DNA from: Ravibacter arvi | GTDB lineage: Bacteria > Bacteroidota > Bacteroidia > Cytophagales > Spirosomataceae | Reading direction: 5' to 3' | Assembly (NCBI RefSeq): GCF_039540405.1 | Contig: NZ_BAABEY010000026.1 | Span: forward strand, 62,001 to 126,000 | DNA length: 64,000 nt | In this document: positions 52,069 to 63,100 of the stretch, one piece after another | Layout of the letters: the number at the start of each line of letters is the position of its first letter | Numbering within the stretch: position 1 is the stretch's first letter | Position numbers and translations under genes: made by a program | The notes under the pieces: generated by a model | Told to the model about the DNA's origin: nothing | Database searches by the model: none | What the model saw: only the letters and a program-made list of their open reading frames with translations

Positions 52069-53085
52069 CTATTGCGAAATGACCGGTTGGTATACTTCCA
52101 TGATAACGCCCCTGTCGCGTACTACCAGCGTATCGGTAGCGGAATAGGTGTTTTTCCCGTCTGAAAACTCGTAGCTGATGTGGATCGCATCCCGTTTCTT
52201 ATTCCCCCATTCATCGGCGTCGCTGATAAATTTTCCCGTTCCTTTGATTGGGTGAGGGAAATCTTTCCCGCCGCTAACGGTGCAGTTGTCGCCGGAGAAA
52301 GTAAGCAGGAGCTGAAGCGGGCCGGTTACCTTCTCCGAACGCAGCACGCCTGTGGCCGATACCTGGTTCTTTGCGGTGGTGGTCAGCTTCCATACTTCGT
52401 CTGACGTTACAAACGGCTGCCGGTACGTCGTTGTTTCGACCACCTGGCCCGTTGAATCTTTCAGCGTGCTTTTGCCCCTGTGGAAGTAATTGCCGTGATA
52501 AGGGTTTACATACCTGACCGCAAACATCGTGAAATCCTTGGGCGTAACCTGCCACTGCGAAGTGACCCTCGGATCGGGTTTGGGTAAAGTTGATTTACCC
52601 CTCAGAACGCTGTCGAGATTGGTTACCTGGTTGATCCGGATCGGGAGTACGTACGAGAGCCCGATGGCGAGCGTATCGTCGAAAAATGCGTCTTTCAATT
52701 GTACTTCTATACTTCCGCTGACTTTTCCGGCCGGGATAATAATCTGGTCGGGAGAGCTCAGGGTGTAATACTCCTGCGGAAGCGCACGTATCGGTGTCTG
52801 CGTGGCGGAAAACGCGGCGTTTTCGCAGAGGCTGTTGTCTACCCGGATCTGGAAGATGCGGTCGGAGGTATTGTCGTACACGCCTCCCATGGTGGTGGAA
52901 ATCAGGAATTTGTGTTCGTTGTCATTCGTGTTGTCATAAATATCCTTTCCCAGCACCAGCGTCCGGATCGGGTACTGGTAGGGAAAGTAACCTGTAGTAA
53001 AATCGAAATCGGGGAAATCGACCTCCTGGTTTTTACAAGCCGCCAATGCCGTGAGCAGCATCAGTGCAAATGTTGTTTTCTTCAT
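52069..53085 (-). CDS. DUF1735/DUF5627-type surface lipoprotein
   Basis: 338 residues with a lipobox (LMLLTALAAC). The N-terminal half fits DUF1735 (RIFQIRVDNSLC, YTLSSPDQIIIPAGKVSGSI, LSYVLPIRINQVTNLDSVL), and the C-terminal half fits DUF5627 (YHGNYFHRGKSTLKDSTG, KFISDADEWGNKKRDAIHIS). Such proteins follow SusC/SusD and probably bind glycan on the cell surface. It lies between SusD and the WbsX gene. Confidence 0.8.
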   Translation of the reverse strand: MKKTTFALMLLTALAACKNQEVDFPDFDFTTGYFPYQYPIRTLVLGKDIYDNTNDNEHKFLISTTMGGVYDNTSDRIFQIRVDNSLCENAAFSATQTPIRALPQEYYTLSSPDQIIIPAGKVSGSIEVQLKDAFFDDTLAIGLSYVLPIRINQVTNLDSVLRGKSTLPKPDPRVTSQWQVTPKDFTMFAVRYVNPYHGNYFHRGKSTLKDSTGQVVETTTYRQPFVTSDEVWKLTTTAKNQVSATGVLRSEKVTGPLQLLLTFSGDNCTVSGGKDFPHPIKGTGKFISDADEWGNKKRDAIHISYEFSDGKNTYSATDTLVVRDRGVIMEVYQPVISQ

Positions 53086-53230
53086 GGGTATAAAAAGGTT
53101 TGAGCCGCAGCGGCGGACCGCTGTAAGCTGTGAGCTATTTATTCATCAGCCGTTTGTATGCCGCTTGTAGCTAATACCTCAAAGCTCATGGCTATTTCAT
53201 CTTAAATAGCTTATTAAAGACAATAGGTTG
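53086..53230. repeat. Intercistronic repeat region 3 of PUL 3
   Basis: Contains GGGTATAAAAAGGTTTGAGCCGCAGCGGCGGACCGC, identical over most of its length to the start of region 1, and ATGCCGCTTGTAGCTAATACCTCAAAGCTCATGGCTATTT, shared with regions 1 and 5. No gene. Confidence 0.83.
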
Positions 53231-53260
53231 TACGGGCCGAGGTACCGGCCGACGCTATGA

Positions 53261-55036
53261 TTACCAGCCTTTGTTTTGGATCAGGGCGCTGTATTTGACC
53301 ACTTCCGTTTCCGGGAGCGGGCCGTAATGCATGTATTCGTTGGTGAACACGCGCGGCTCTACTTCCACGACGGTCATTGCCGAACCATTGATATTGATTC
53401 CTCTTGCAGGCTCCGTAAGGTTTTCCTTCCAGCGGCGGAGGTCCCAGAAACGGAAGCCCTCAAAGCACAGTTCCAGGCGTCTTTCGTTCCGGATTACCTT
53501 GCGCATGTCTTCTTTGGTAACCACTGAGGCGAGATAAGCGTCCGGCTGTGCGATGCCGGCCCGCTTGCGCAGCGCCTGGATGACATCGCGGGCTGAGAAA
53601 CCTGCAGTTCCGGCACCATCAGGGCCCCAGGCTTCATTGGCGGCTTCGGCGTAAATGAGAAAGAGCTCAGTGTACCGCATGTGTACTTCATAGTGTTTCT
53701 GGGTGGTCGTCGAAACGGGGTTGAGGTTGACCTCTTCCACGAGCAGCTTTTTGAGGTAATAGCCCGTGCGGGTCGAGTTTTCGGTAGAATCCTTGGCGTT
53801 GACCCCGCCCCCCAGACCCGTAATGATCGGTTTTCCCGAGAAAGTGTTTCCGTTATAGGCAATGTAGAGCTTGAGACGCGGGTCGCGGTTGTCATACGGT
53901 GAAGATGCGCTGTAATTGCTTGCCGGGTTGCCGATCGGGTAACCGTTTGCCGCGGGGAATGCATCTACCAGGTTTTGGGTGGGATTGACATTCCCCCTTC
54001 CGAAAAGGGACGGCGGGAAATTGGCCATTTCACGGGTGTTGGAGTTGGTTACCGACCGCCGCCATAGGATTTCCTTTTGATCGATCGGCGAGCCGGCAGA
54101 TACATTTACCGCATCTACCAATGGTTTCAGGTAAAAGCGGTGGCCGGCCGGGTCGATACCGGATATTCCGCCGATGCTGCTGAGCGACTCCCCGGCAAAA
54201 CCCGCGGCCTTCTGCCACAGCGCGGTATTGCCGGTGTTGAAGGCCGGGCTGGCCTCGAGCAGAGCAACGCGGGCTCTTAAGGCTTTCGCCATTTTCGCAT
54301 TGATCCGTTGGTTCAGCTCATTCCCGAAAATAATATTGTAGTTGACCACTGATACTTTTTCATACCCGGGCGGCAGCTGGCCGGCGTCTGTGATATTCCG
54401 GTAGTCGTTCATGGTCAGGTATTCCAGCGAATGGTCTATATCGCTGTAAATCTGGGCAACTGACTGTTCGAACGTAGCCCGGGGAATGTTGAAATCGGCG
54501 TTCACATCCAGGAAATGGTCGATGACCGGGATGCCGAGCATTTGCCCGCCGGCGCCGGGACCGGCCGTGGTAACCAGCAGGTGATACTGGAACAGGGCGC
54601 GCAGGGCATAGGCCTCTCCTTTGAAACGCTGCGTGTACATCCATTGCAGCTCCGGGATTGACTTTTTCCAGTTTACCTCATCCACAAGGCCGAGAAACTG
54701 GTTGATGCTCTGGATCGCAGCGATGCAGTTTTCCCACTGGCTGACCGGGTTATAGATGGCAGACCATTGTCCGGTTGCCATTCGTAGGTAGCCATTCAGC
54801 TTATCGTTGCTTACGGCGTCGTCGGTGGCTACTTCGTTGAAGCTAAGAGAGTTTGTAGGCAGCCTGGTGTAGGCGGCCATGAGTACGCCCTCTGCGTAGG
54901 AGGGGTTTTCATAAACCCGGTCGATGGTCGCGTGATTGTCGTCGACCGGCTCCAGTACCCCGCACGCTGACATACAAACGGTAAGCGCGAAAGGCAGGCC
55001 GTAGTTTTTTATTGATTGTAACCTATTTCTTTTCAT
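53261..55036 (-). CDS. SusD/RagB-family lipoprotein (PUL 3, second pair)
   Basis: 591 residues with lipobox MSACG. The SusD core is clear (GEAYALRALFQYHLLVTTAG, RLELCFEGFRFWDLRRWKEN) with the usual terminal IQNKGW. It is paired with the upstream SusC (55166-58156) across a repeat-filled 129-bp gap. It should be the lid of that transporter. Confidence 0.93.
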   Translation of the reverse strand: MKRNRLQSIKNYGLPFALTVCMSACGVLEPVDDNHATIDRVYENPSYAEGVLMAAYTRLPTNSLSFNEVATDDAVSNDKLNGYLRMATGQWSAIYNPVSQWENCIAAIQSINQFLGLVDEVNWKKSIPELQWMYTQRFKGEAYALRALFQYHLLVTTAGPGAGGQMLGIPVIDHFLDVNADFNIPRATFEQSVAQIYSDIDHSLEYLTMNDYRNITDAGQLPPGYEKVSVVNYNIIFGNELNQRINAKMAKALRARVALLEASPAFNTGNTALWQKAAGFAGESLSSIGGISGIDPAGHRFYLKPLVDAVNVSAGSPIDQKEILWRRSVTNSNTREMANFPPSLFGRGNVNPTQNLVDAFPAANGYPIGNPASNYSASSPYDNRDPRLKLYIAYNGNTFSGKPIITGLGGGVNAKDSTENSTRTGYYLKKLLVEEVNLNPVSTTTQKHYEVHMRYTELFLIYAEAANEAWGPDGAGTAGFSARDVIQALRKRAGIAQPDAYLASVVTKEDMRKVIRNERRLELCFEGFRFWDLRRWKENLTEPARGININGSAMTVVEVEPRVFTNEYMHYGPLPETEVVKYSALIQNKGW

Positions 55037-55064
55037 CTGTATAAGAGTTATGAGCTTTGAGCGG

Positions 55065-55132
55065 TGAGGTGTGAGCGATGTGGTATGAGCCGCGCTGTAG
55101 TTATGAGGTGTGAGCGATGTGGTATGAGCCGC
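55065..55132. repeat. 29-bp direct repeat within intercistronic region 4
   Basis: TGAGGTGTGAGCGATGTGGT plus ATGAGCCGC occurs twice (55065-55093 and 55104-55132), 39 bp apart. The flanks contain further GAGCTTTGAGCGG and GCTCAAACCTCAT words related to the other PUL 3 gaps. The gap ends with CTCATGGCTATTTC, as in the others. Confidence 0.88.
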
Positions 55133-55165
55133 TCAAACCTCATCGCTCATGGCTATTTCTTAGGA

Positions 55166-58156
55166 TTAGAACCATGCATTTAACCCGATAGAAAATGACC
55201 TGAACTGGGGTTCAAATCCTATGTTCCGCTCCAGGATCCGCCGATTTTTGGACAGGGTCGCCAGGTTGGAGGCGTCTGCAAAAACGGACAACTGTTTTAC
55301 AGTGAGCTTGTTCGACAAGTTGACCGGGATGTCACAGGTAAGCTGGATTCTGTCGAGTGTAAAATAATTGTCTGAATATTGCCAGAAGGTGGAGTTCCGG
55401 TAGTTATTGGTATTGGCGATGGAGCTCAGACGCGGGTAGGTAGCGGTAGCTTTTGTTGCTTCGGTCCACCTGTTGAGCACGTAGGAAGAATACTTGTCGT
55501 CGCCATCGGCCCAGTAATAATCACTGCTAAGCATTCCCTGAGCCCCGGTTCGCCCGTTACCCCGGGCAAAAAGCGTCAGGTTCTTATAAGACACCTTTAG
55601 ATTGAGGCCATACGAAAAAGGCGACTGCCACCGACCTATGTATTTCTCATCGTTGGCATCGATTACCCCGTCGTTGTTCTGGTCCACGTATTTGATATCA
55701 CCCGGTTTTACCCTTCCGAAGGCCTGTATGGCATGATTCTCAATATCTGCCTGGCTGGAGAAAAAGCCGTCTGCGACAAGGCCGTACCGCGCCTCTACCG
55801 GCTTGCCCGTACGGTACCGGTAGCTGTTCACATATAGTTCGTCTCTCTTTTTTACCTTGGATGTAGAATAAAGCGCGTTGGCGCCGAAGGTGATATGGAA
55901 GTCACCGAAACGTCGCTGGTAGGAAAGTCCCAGCTCCGCTCCTTTGTAGGCATTTTTGCCGAAATTGCGGAAAGGGATATAGTTGGTAAAATAAGTGGGA
56001 TAGATCGATTGCGGCCGTGTGATCAGGTCGGAATAGGTGCTGGCAAACAGGTTGGCCTCCACCGAGAGCTGGCGATCGAAAAGTACGGCTTCAATCCCGA
56101 AGTTCACCTCCCTTCTTTTTTCGAATGAGAGCAGGGGGTTCCCGCTGTTGATCGGTATGGTTTCCGACCTTGTCCTCGTGCCTTCGTACCAGGAATAGGA
56201 AGCAGAGGTTGTATAGCGGTCGTCATAGTAGTAAAAGCCGCTGATTCCCGCATCGGAATTCATTTCACCGGCAGAAAGGCGCAGTTTAAGAAAATTCACG
56301 GCCGACGCAGAAGCCATAAAGTCCTCATTGCTCACCACCCAGGCCAGGCCGAGTGACGGAGAGAAAGCTGTCCGGTTCCCTGCGGCTAGTTTTACGGAAT
56401 TTACGTAAGCGCTGCTGAAATCGACCAGGTATTTATTGAGGTAGCCGTATGTAAGCCTGAGGCCGAGGTTTGCGTTCTTATTGCCCTGGAAGCTGTCCTG
56501 CGCTTTATCGTGAGCCAGGAAACCGAGCACGGATCCCGTTACGGTATGTACTTCATTGAAGGTCCGGTTGTAGTCAAGCAGGCCGTAAAAACCGATCCTT
56601 CTCCGGTAGGAGGCATTCCCGACATTCTGGGTACCGGAACGCACATCCTCCCCGAATTGTTTCAGGTTGACAATGCGATCCTGTGTTTCGTCCCATACGG
56701 GTTCATAGACCGAGTACTTATTCTCGATGAACTGGTCATAGCGGGTGAAGTAGTCGAAACTGAAATTGGTATGGAACGCCAGGCCCTGAACCGCTCTGCC
56801 GAGGTCGAAATCGATCCGGTTATTGAAAGAGAAAGTACGCTGGATGTTTTCGTTCGCTCCTCCCGACCAGGCAGTTGCCAAAGGATTGGCCGGGTAGTTG
56901 GTAGTGCCACCCAGCAGGTACATCCCGTCGATATCATTCTTCCGCTGCTTTAATACTGCGTTTTCAGGATCCATCATGGAAATGGGCAGCAGGGGAGAGA
57001 AGAGGTTGGGGCGCAAAACGGCCGCATCCTGCCAGTAGTTGCTGCGGGGGCCGTTGCTGTTGTTCAGCACGACTACGGCATCCAGTGCGCTTTTGATCCA
57101 GGAATTGATCTTCAGGTCGACATTTCCCCTGATATTGAAGACATTGGATTTAGCCCCCTTTCCTTCACCGAAATTGTAAAGGCTTCCGGTCTGGGACCAT
57201 CCTATGTTGGAGTAGTAGGTAGCGACGCTGTTTCCTCCGGAAAAGTCAACGGTAGCCCTGGAAAAAGGTCGCAGCGATTTCAGGTATTCGCCCGAATAGT
57301 AATCAACGCTCGGGTAACGGTAGGGGTTGCCGCTGCGGTATTTTTCGATCAGGTCGGGGGAATACTGTGTACCGAGACCGTCGTTGAGCCGAGCCTCGTT
57401 GTAAAGCTGCATATAGTCGGCGGAAGAAAGGTATTCAGGCAACTCGGAAGGCCTGGAAATACCGTAGAATGCCTGCGCATTGATCTGTCTTTTATAGGCT
57501 TCACCCCGTTTTGTTGTGACAAGGACCACCCCGTTTACAGCGTCGTTGCCGTACAATATGGCGGAGTTGATGTCTTTTAACACCGAAATCTGCTCTACTT
57601 CGGCAAGATTAAGCGTGCTGATGTCGCGCGGAAGGCCGTCGACAATGAACAGTGCGTCGCCTATCCCGCGGATATTGGCGCTACCCAGCACGCCGGGCAG
57701 CATCCCGGTAAGTGCCGAAGCAAGGTTTTGGGTGTTGTCGTACCTGCGGAGCTGAGAAGGGTTCAGCACGCTGACCGCATTGACCACTTCCGCTTTTTTA
57801 GCCGTACCGAAAGCGAGCCTGACCTTATCTTTCTCACCCGAAAGAAAGGACGCTTTTTTCAGGATTAACGTTTGTCCCATGCTGTAATCCGCGGGTTCGA
57901 ACACGCCGGCTTCGTAGCCGGGGGCTTCTACCAGGAGGTTTCCCGTAACGGCGGCCTTGAAGTAAAATTCTCCGTTAGCGCCGGTTTTGACCACGTCTAC
58001 CCCTTCGTTCGCGTAAATCATCGCTCCTTCGACGGGTTTGCCGTTTTCACCGTGTACCACTGCCTGCAGCCGGGGCGTCGGTTGCGCCGGCGATAGCAAA
58101 GGCCAAAGCAACAGCATACAACCAGCAAGGGCTGCTATATATCGGTGTATTTTCAT
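55166..58156 (-). CDS. SusC/RagA TonB-dependent receptor without STN domain (PUL 3, second pair)
   Basis: 996 residues. After the signal peptide (LLLWPLLSPAQP) comes a carboxypeptidase-like beta domain (VVHGENGKPVEGAMIYANEG), then a plug with VEQISVLKDINSAILYGNDA and a barrel ending FSIGLNAWF. The plug variant YGNDAVNG replaces the common YG-RGANG. It lacks an STN domain, so it should transport without signalling to FecR and depends on the first SusC of the operon for induction. Confidence 0.92.
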   Translation of the reverse strand: MKIHRYIAALAGCMLLLWPLLSPAQPTPRLQAVVHGENGKPVEGAMIYANEGVDVVKTGANGEFYFKAAVTGNLLVEAPGYEAGVFEPADYSMGQTLILKKASFLSGEKDKVRLAFGTAKKAEVVNAVSVLNPSQLRRYDNTQNLASALTGMLPGVLGSANIRGIGDALFIVDGLPRDISTLNLAEVEQISVLKDINSAILYGNDAVNGVVLVTTKRGEAYKRQINAQAFYGISRPSELPEYLSSADYMQLYNEARLNDGLGTQYSPDLIEKYRSGNPYRYPSVDYYSGEYLKSLRPFSRATVDFSGGNSVATYYSNIGWSQTGSLYNFGEGKGAKSNVFNIRGNVDLKINSWIKSALDAVVVLNNSNGPRSNYWQDAAVLRPNLFSPLLPISMMDPENAVLKQRKNDIDGMYLLGGTTNYPANPLATAWSGGANENIQRTFSFNNRIDFDLGRAVQGLAFHTNFSFDYFTRYDQFIENKYSVYEPVWDETQDRIVNLKQFGEDVRSGTQNVGNASYRRRIGFYGLLDYNRTFNEVHTVTGSVLGFLAHDKAQDSFQGNKNANLGLRLTYGYLNKYLVDFSSAYVNSVKLAAGNRTAFSPSLGLAWVVSNEDFMASASAVNFLKLRLSAGEMNSDAGISGFYYYDDRYTTSASYSWYEGTRTRSETIPINSGNPLLSFEKRREVNFGIEAVLFDRQLSVEANLFASTYSDLITRPQSIYPTYFTNYIPFRNFGKNAYKGAELGLSYQRRFGDFHITFGANALYSTSKVKKRDELYVNSYRYRTGKPVEARYGLVADGFFSSQADIENHAIQAFGRVKPGDIKYVDQNNDGVIDANDEKYIGRWQSPFSYGLNLKVSYKNLTLFARGNGRTGAQGMLSSDYYWADGDDKYSSYVLNRWTEATKATATYPRLSSIANTNNYRNSTFWQYSDNYFTLDRIQLTCDIPVNLSNKLTVKQLSVFADASNLATLSKNRRILERNIGFEPQFRSFSIGLNAWF

Positions 58157-58262
58157 TTGTATAAAAAGGTTTGAGCGGTGAACAGTGAGGGGTGAGCTAT
58201 TTATTCATCAGCCGTTTGTGTGCCGCTTGTAGCTAATACCTCAAAGCTCATGGCTATTTCAT
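58157..58262. repeat. Intercistronic repeat region 5 of PUL 3
   Basis: Has TGTATAAAAAGGTTTGAGCGG, a GAACAGTGAGGGGTGAGC variant, and ATTCATCAGCCGTTTGTGTG plus CCGCTTGTAGCTAATACCTC and AAAGCTCATGGCTATTTCAT, nearly identical to region 3. No gene. Confidence 0.83.
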
Positions 58263-58276
58263 GTGTTATTCAAAAC

Positions 58277-60124
58277 TTACCACCCCGGGTTCTGTGAAAA
58301 ACCTTCATAGAGCCTGGTATCCGAAGGCTGGAAAGGAAGCCAGTTGTGGCGTTTCTCGAAAACCCGCTGGACGACCACTCTTTCGCGGAGGTTGATAGGC
58401 TTGCCGTCGCTGCCCCTATCGAAATCAATGGCCGTTTTTTCGATATATTCAGGGTTTCCGGCGATGTTCCAGCGGCGGAGGTCGAAGAACCGGTGCCCTT
58501 CAAACGCAAACTCCACCGCCCGTTCCCGGATAATCTCTTTCATGAACACATCTTTGGAGGCTGTATACTTGGCGGTCAGGTTGGGCAGCTGCGCGCGGTT
58601 GCGAATAAGGTTGACGGCATCGGCCGCAGTGAGGGAGTTGCCGGCAGCGGTTGAGGTCGGTGATCCGTATCCGTGAAGTACCCCTTCCGCATAGATCAGG
58701 TACATGTCCGCCAGTCGTACAATGGGGTGATAGGACTGGAAATTGCTCCACCGGTTATCCCACGGGTTGTTGCCTTTCGGGGTCCATTTGCGGTAAAAGT
58801 AACCGGTGACGCTTCCGGCTACACCGGAACTGGCAGGGGTACCGTTGCGGTGTCTGCCCGAGTTGGACAATTGCGCAAACTCGTTGTCTTTGGCGGCGGC
58901 GGCCACCGCATTGTCGACCAGCCTTACGCCGTCATAAACAATATCCACATAAAACCTGGGTTCCCGGCCGGTCCAGGGGTTTTTGGGATCGTAACCCGAC
59001 TCGGGGTCGTCTATGGGCAGGCCATTGGCCATTCCGTAGTTTTTGATAAAATTATGGGTAGGTACTTCGACACGGTTATTGCCGGCCCCGAACTGAACCG
59101 GGTTGCTGGTTCTGTTGGTTGTAAAACGGACAAAGCCGGGGATAATCACGGTGGGGTTCATAATAACCTCCGTTCCGCCGGAGCGTTCACGGTTACCGGG
59201 CGACCATACCCAGAAATTGTCTGTCCAGGTATCCCAGGTCTGAAGCTTGTAAGCGCCTGATTCGTTGCAGAGTTTGATTACTTCCGCCGCTACGTCCGCT
59301 GCCTGCTTGGCGAGCTCGGCATCGTAGGCGTTCGGCCCGCCTGACGACTCATTCATCATAGGGCTTGCCGCATATAGCAGGTTCCTGGCAAGCATGGAAA
59401 GGGCGTGGGCTTTGGTGATCCGCTGGGAATTATTTCCCAACGTAGCCTGGCCTACCTCGCTGTCATCCCACTTTACAGGCAGGAGCGCTGCGGCGGCGCG
59501 GAAGTCTTCGGCCGCCTTCAACGCCGTTTCGCGGTAGGTTAACCGCGGCAGCTTCAGCTCCTCAGACGATGACAGCACTTCGTTGATATAGGGCAGCCCG
59601 CCATACCAGCGCATTAGTTCAAAATGGAAGTAGGCCCTGAAAAACAAGCATTGCCCTTCAATCGCATTTTTTGCCTCAGGATTGGCGTTTGCCAGCACCC
59701 CTAGCTTGCTCAGCCCCAGGTTGGCCTTGCGGATGGCATACCACGCAAACGGCCATACCCGCATGCGGGTAAGATTGCCGCTGTAGTCCATCCGGGGGCT
59801 GGCTGCGTAAAGAAAGGTACCCTGGTTCCAGTAGTTGCCGTCATCCCAGGGAAGAGGCACGTTACAGAGCACTTCGTCTGAAGCACTGAAGTTGTAGTAC
59901 TGGTTTCCCCCCAGCACCTTATGGATGTCTACGACACAATCGTACATTTCCTCGACGAATCCCTGGAAGCTTACAAAGCTGCCGAAAACATCGGTATCGG
60001 TAATGCTCGCTTCGGGCGCCCTGTCCAGGTAGTCTTCACAGCTGCCGAAAAGAAAGCCGGCTGTTATGACCGGCACAATCAGGCGCCATCTGTTTTTGCT
60101 GAATATATTTTTTATGATTCCCAT
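58277..60124 (-). CDS. SusD/RagB-family lipoprotein (PUL 3, first pair)
   Basis: 615 residues with lipobox FGSCED, the SusD core (GQCLFFRAYFHFELMRWYGG, AVEFAFEGHRFFDLRRWNIA) and terminal SQNPGW. It begins 3 bp after the stop of the first SusC, so the two are tightly coupled. The EDYLDRAPEA segment after the lipidated Cys is typical. Confidence 0.94.
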   Translation of the reverse strand: MGIIKNIFSKNRWRLIVPVITAGFLFGSCEDYLDRAPEASITDTDVFGSFVSFQGFVEEMYDCVVDIHKVLGGNQYYNFSASDEVLCNVPLPWDDGNYWNQGTFLYAASPRMDYSGNLTRMRVWPFAWYAIRKANLGLSKLGVLANANPEAKNAIEGQCLFFRAYFHFELMRWYGGLPYINEVLSSSEELKLPRLTYRETALKAAEDFRAAAALLPVKWDDSEVGQATLGNNSQRITKAHALSMLARNLLYAASPMMNESSGGPNAYDAELAKQAADVAAEVIKLCNESGAYKLQTWDTWTDNFWVWSPGNRERSGGTEVIMNPTVIIPGFVRFTTNRTSNPVQFGAGNNRVEVPTHNFIKNYGMANGLPIDDPESGYDPKNPWTGREPRFYVDIVYDGVRLVDNAVAAAAKDNEFAQLSNSGRHRNGTPASSGVAGSVTGYFYRKWTPKGNNPWDNRWSNFQSYHPIVRLADMYLIYAEGVLHGYGSPTSTAAGNSLTAADAVNLIRNRAQLPNLTAKYTASKDVFMKEIIRERAVEFAFEGHRFFDLRRWNIAGNPEYIEKTAIDFDRGSDGKPINLRERVVVQRVFEKRHNWLPFQPSDTRLYEGFSQNPGW

Positions 60125-60127
60125 ACC

Positions 60128-63100
60128 TCAAAAAGTTAAATCGATGCCGATGTTGATCCGTTTTGGTGTGGGGTAGGCGCCGGCACTGGCATCTCCACCC
60201 GACATGGCTGCCTCCCGGTCATCGGGAAGCCTGGACCAGAACCAAAGATTGTTGCCATTTACAAATAAGCGGAGGTTAGACATGCCCAGGCGGCTTAATA
60301 CCGGCTTCTGGAAAGTGTAGGCAACTTCGGCTGTTTTCAGGCGCAGGTAGGAGCCATCGTAAATGAAGTAGTCGCCGATAAACTGCCCCTGCGATTTCCA
60401 GCGCGGAATAAACGAGCTTGCGTTCTGGTTGTCTTTCGACCAGTGGTCCCTGGTATGCGCAAACAACGTATTCTGGTACATATAGAAATTGCTCAGGGGG
60501 ATATTGCGTGATACGTTGTTGACGCCATAAAACTGGAGCGTGACGCTGAAGCCTTTGTAATCGCCGCCGATACTGGCATTGTAGCTGTTCATCGGGACTT
60601 CCGAATAGCCGAAAGGTACCGTATCTTCGTTGCCCGTAATTACCCCGTCGCCGTTGAAATCGGCGATATTGTAGTAACCGGGCAGCTTGGAAAGGTCATT
60701 GGTCTGCTGCTGTGTGCTGGCGAATACCTCGTCCCAGTTGTTGTAGAACCCGGTACGCACCTGTGACCGTACCTGCTCGATCTGGTAGCCTGCTTGCTTC
60801 AGGTAGGTCGCCTGGAGTACGGGGTCGTCACGGTTGATGATTTTGTTTTCGGTATGGGTCAGGGAGAACATGCTCCAGAGGTGAAGTCCGTTGGAGAAGC
60901 CTTTATTCAGCCTCAGCTCGACCTCATAGCCTTTTGACCTGACCTGCCCGAGGTTGGCCGCCGGCGGTGTGGCGCCGAAGTAGGATGAGATCGCGCGTGA
61001 AGTCCCGTTGATGATAATATCGGTTCTGTTTTCGGTGAAATAGTCGAAATTAATGGACACCAGGTCTTTAAAGAGCCCGATTTCAGCGCCGTAATTGGTT
61101 TTACGGGCCTTTTCCCACCTGATACTCGGATTGCCTACAATTTGTTCCTTATAAAAATTGTAGGGGCTCCTTTGGGTCGGGTCGGCGTTGAGCAGCGCGG
61201 AGTTGATGCCCTGGCCGCCGTATTGATATTGCGACTGGTAGGCCCAGCGGGCTCCGCCCGCGTCGTCACCCACTACTCCGGAGCTGTACCGGAATTTGAG
61301 CCGGTTTATCCATTCGACTTTGAAGAATTTTTCGTTGGAAGCGTACCAGCCGGCAGCGAAGGAAGGAAAGAAATCGAAACGGTAACCAGGGCCGAATTTT
61401 TCCGATCCGTTGTAGGCGCCATTGAATTCAAACAGATAACGGGTATCGTAGTCGTACGTGGTCCGGAACACCCAGTCTTCGCGATAGCTGGGGAACATGC
61501 TCCCGCGCGCGAACTGCTCTCTTTTGAAGAGCGCCATTGCGCCCAAATGGTGTATGCCGAAGTCGCGTGCATAATTGACCTGGTGCTGGTGCATGAGTCT
61601 TCTCAGGGTGGCGGCGGTATAGGTGGCCTCCGCATTGATGAACCAGGGGTTCACCACCCAGTCGAATGCATTGGCGGCGGTTACGGGTGTGGTTTCGGTA
61701 TATTCGCCGGGATTCTGGTCGCCGCCCAGGTAGCGCGACGGGTACACGATTTTCCCGGGGAGGTTCCCTTCGGGCCGTGCATGGTTCTGATCGCCGATCC
61801 CGCCCCGGGTCTGCATGCCGTTGTCGTAGAACAGGGAGCCGGTGTAGCTCAGCCCCTTCGTAATAAAATCGAGTTTTTGCTCGAGCGCAAAATCGGCCCT
61901 GAGTTCCACGCTCCGCTGCTGCCACACACCTGTGTTGTAAATGAGAGCGACTGGGTTTTGCAGCGCCTCCGGAGGGAGTGCATAGCTCTGTCCCCAGCTT
62001 CCGTCGGGATATTGCGGTATGATGACATCGGGCGGGAAGCGATAAGCGGCCGCCCAGGCGAGCAGGTTGTTGCCGGAGCTTTCGTTATTGTAAGAGTAGT
62101 TCGTGCTTTTCTGGCTGAATAAACCGGATAAGTTGACCCGCAGGTTGGTGGTTTTGGTCAGTTTGAAGTCGAGGTTGCTCCTGAAGTTGAACCGGTTGAA
62201 GCCGTAGCTGGGGTCATAACCTTTGTGGTTGTCGTATTTGCGGAACATATCTCCTTCGTTGAGGTAGGAGAGGGATCCGAAATATTTGACGAAGCTGGTC
62301 CCGCCCGAAAGATTCAGGTTAGCGCGCTGGGACCAGGATACGTCCTTGAACATTGCCTTCTCCCAATCGACATTCGGGTAGAGGATCGCATTTATGTCCG
62401 ATTGAGGCTTTTTATAGCGCAATGCCACTTCATAGGGGACATAATCGCCCCAGGAAACAGGGCTGAGCAGTCCTTCCCGCTCAATCATCTCATTCCTGAG
62501 CATAATGGCCTCGTACGAATCCAGTTTTTCCGGGAGACGTGATACCGATAACGCGGTAGCACTGTAGTTGAATGACAGTTGCGGCCTGGATTCGGATCCT
62601 CTTTTGGTGGTAATAAGAATAACTCCGTTTGCTCCCTTTACGCCGAAGACTGCTGTAGCGGAAGCGTCTTTCAGGACGGAGATCGTTTCCACCTCGCTGA
62701 CGTCTATGTTGCTCATGTCGCGTTCGACACCGTCGATCAGGATAAGGGGTTGTCCGCCGTTCCAGGTATTGCGTCCGCGTATAAAGATGGAGGTAGCGGA
62801 GCCGCCGCCGTTGGTTAGCGTACCGCCGGGTTCTCCGCTGGAGGTGATGGTGGTAAGGCCGGGCAATTGCCCGGTGAGCGCCTGCCTGAGATCTGTTACG
62901 TTCCCGGCCCGCTTGAGGTCTTCCTGGCTGGCCTGTACGATCGACCCGACCACACTCTGCTTTTTCTGGGTCCCGAAACCTACTACCACAACCTCATCGA
63001 GTATTTTTTCATCGACTTTAAGGGAGATGCTCAGGGAGCTCCGGTTCCCGACGACAATTTCCTGCGAAAGGTAACCCACAAAGGAAAATACAAGAACGGC

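Noticed and set aside
61142..62122. A 326-codon open frame on the + strand.
   Set aside because: It is antisense to the barrel of a clear SusC gene, and has the repetitive Val/Gly/Arg composition typical of shadow frames in GC-rich codons; no domain is recognisable.
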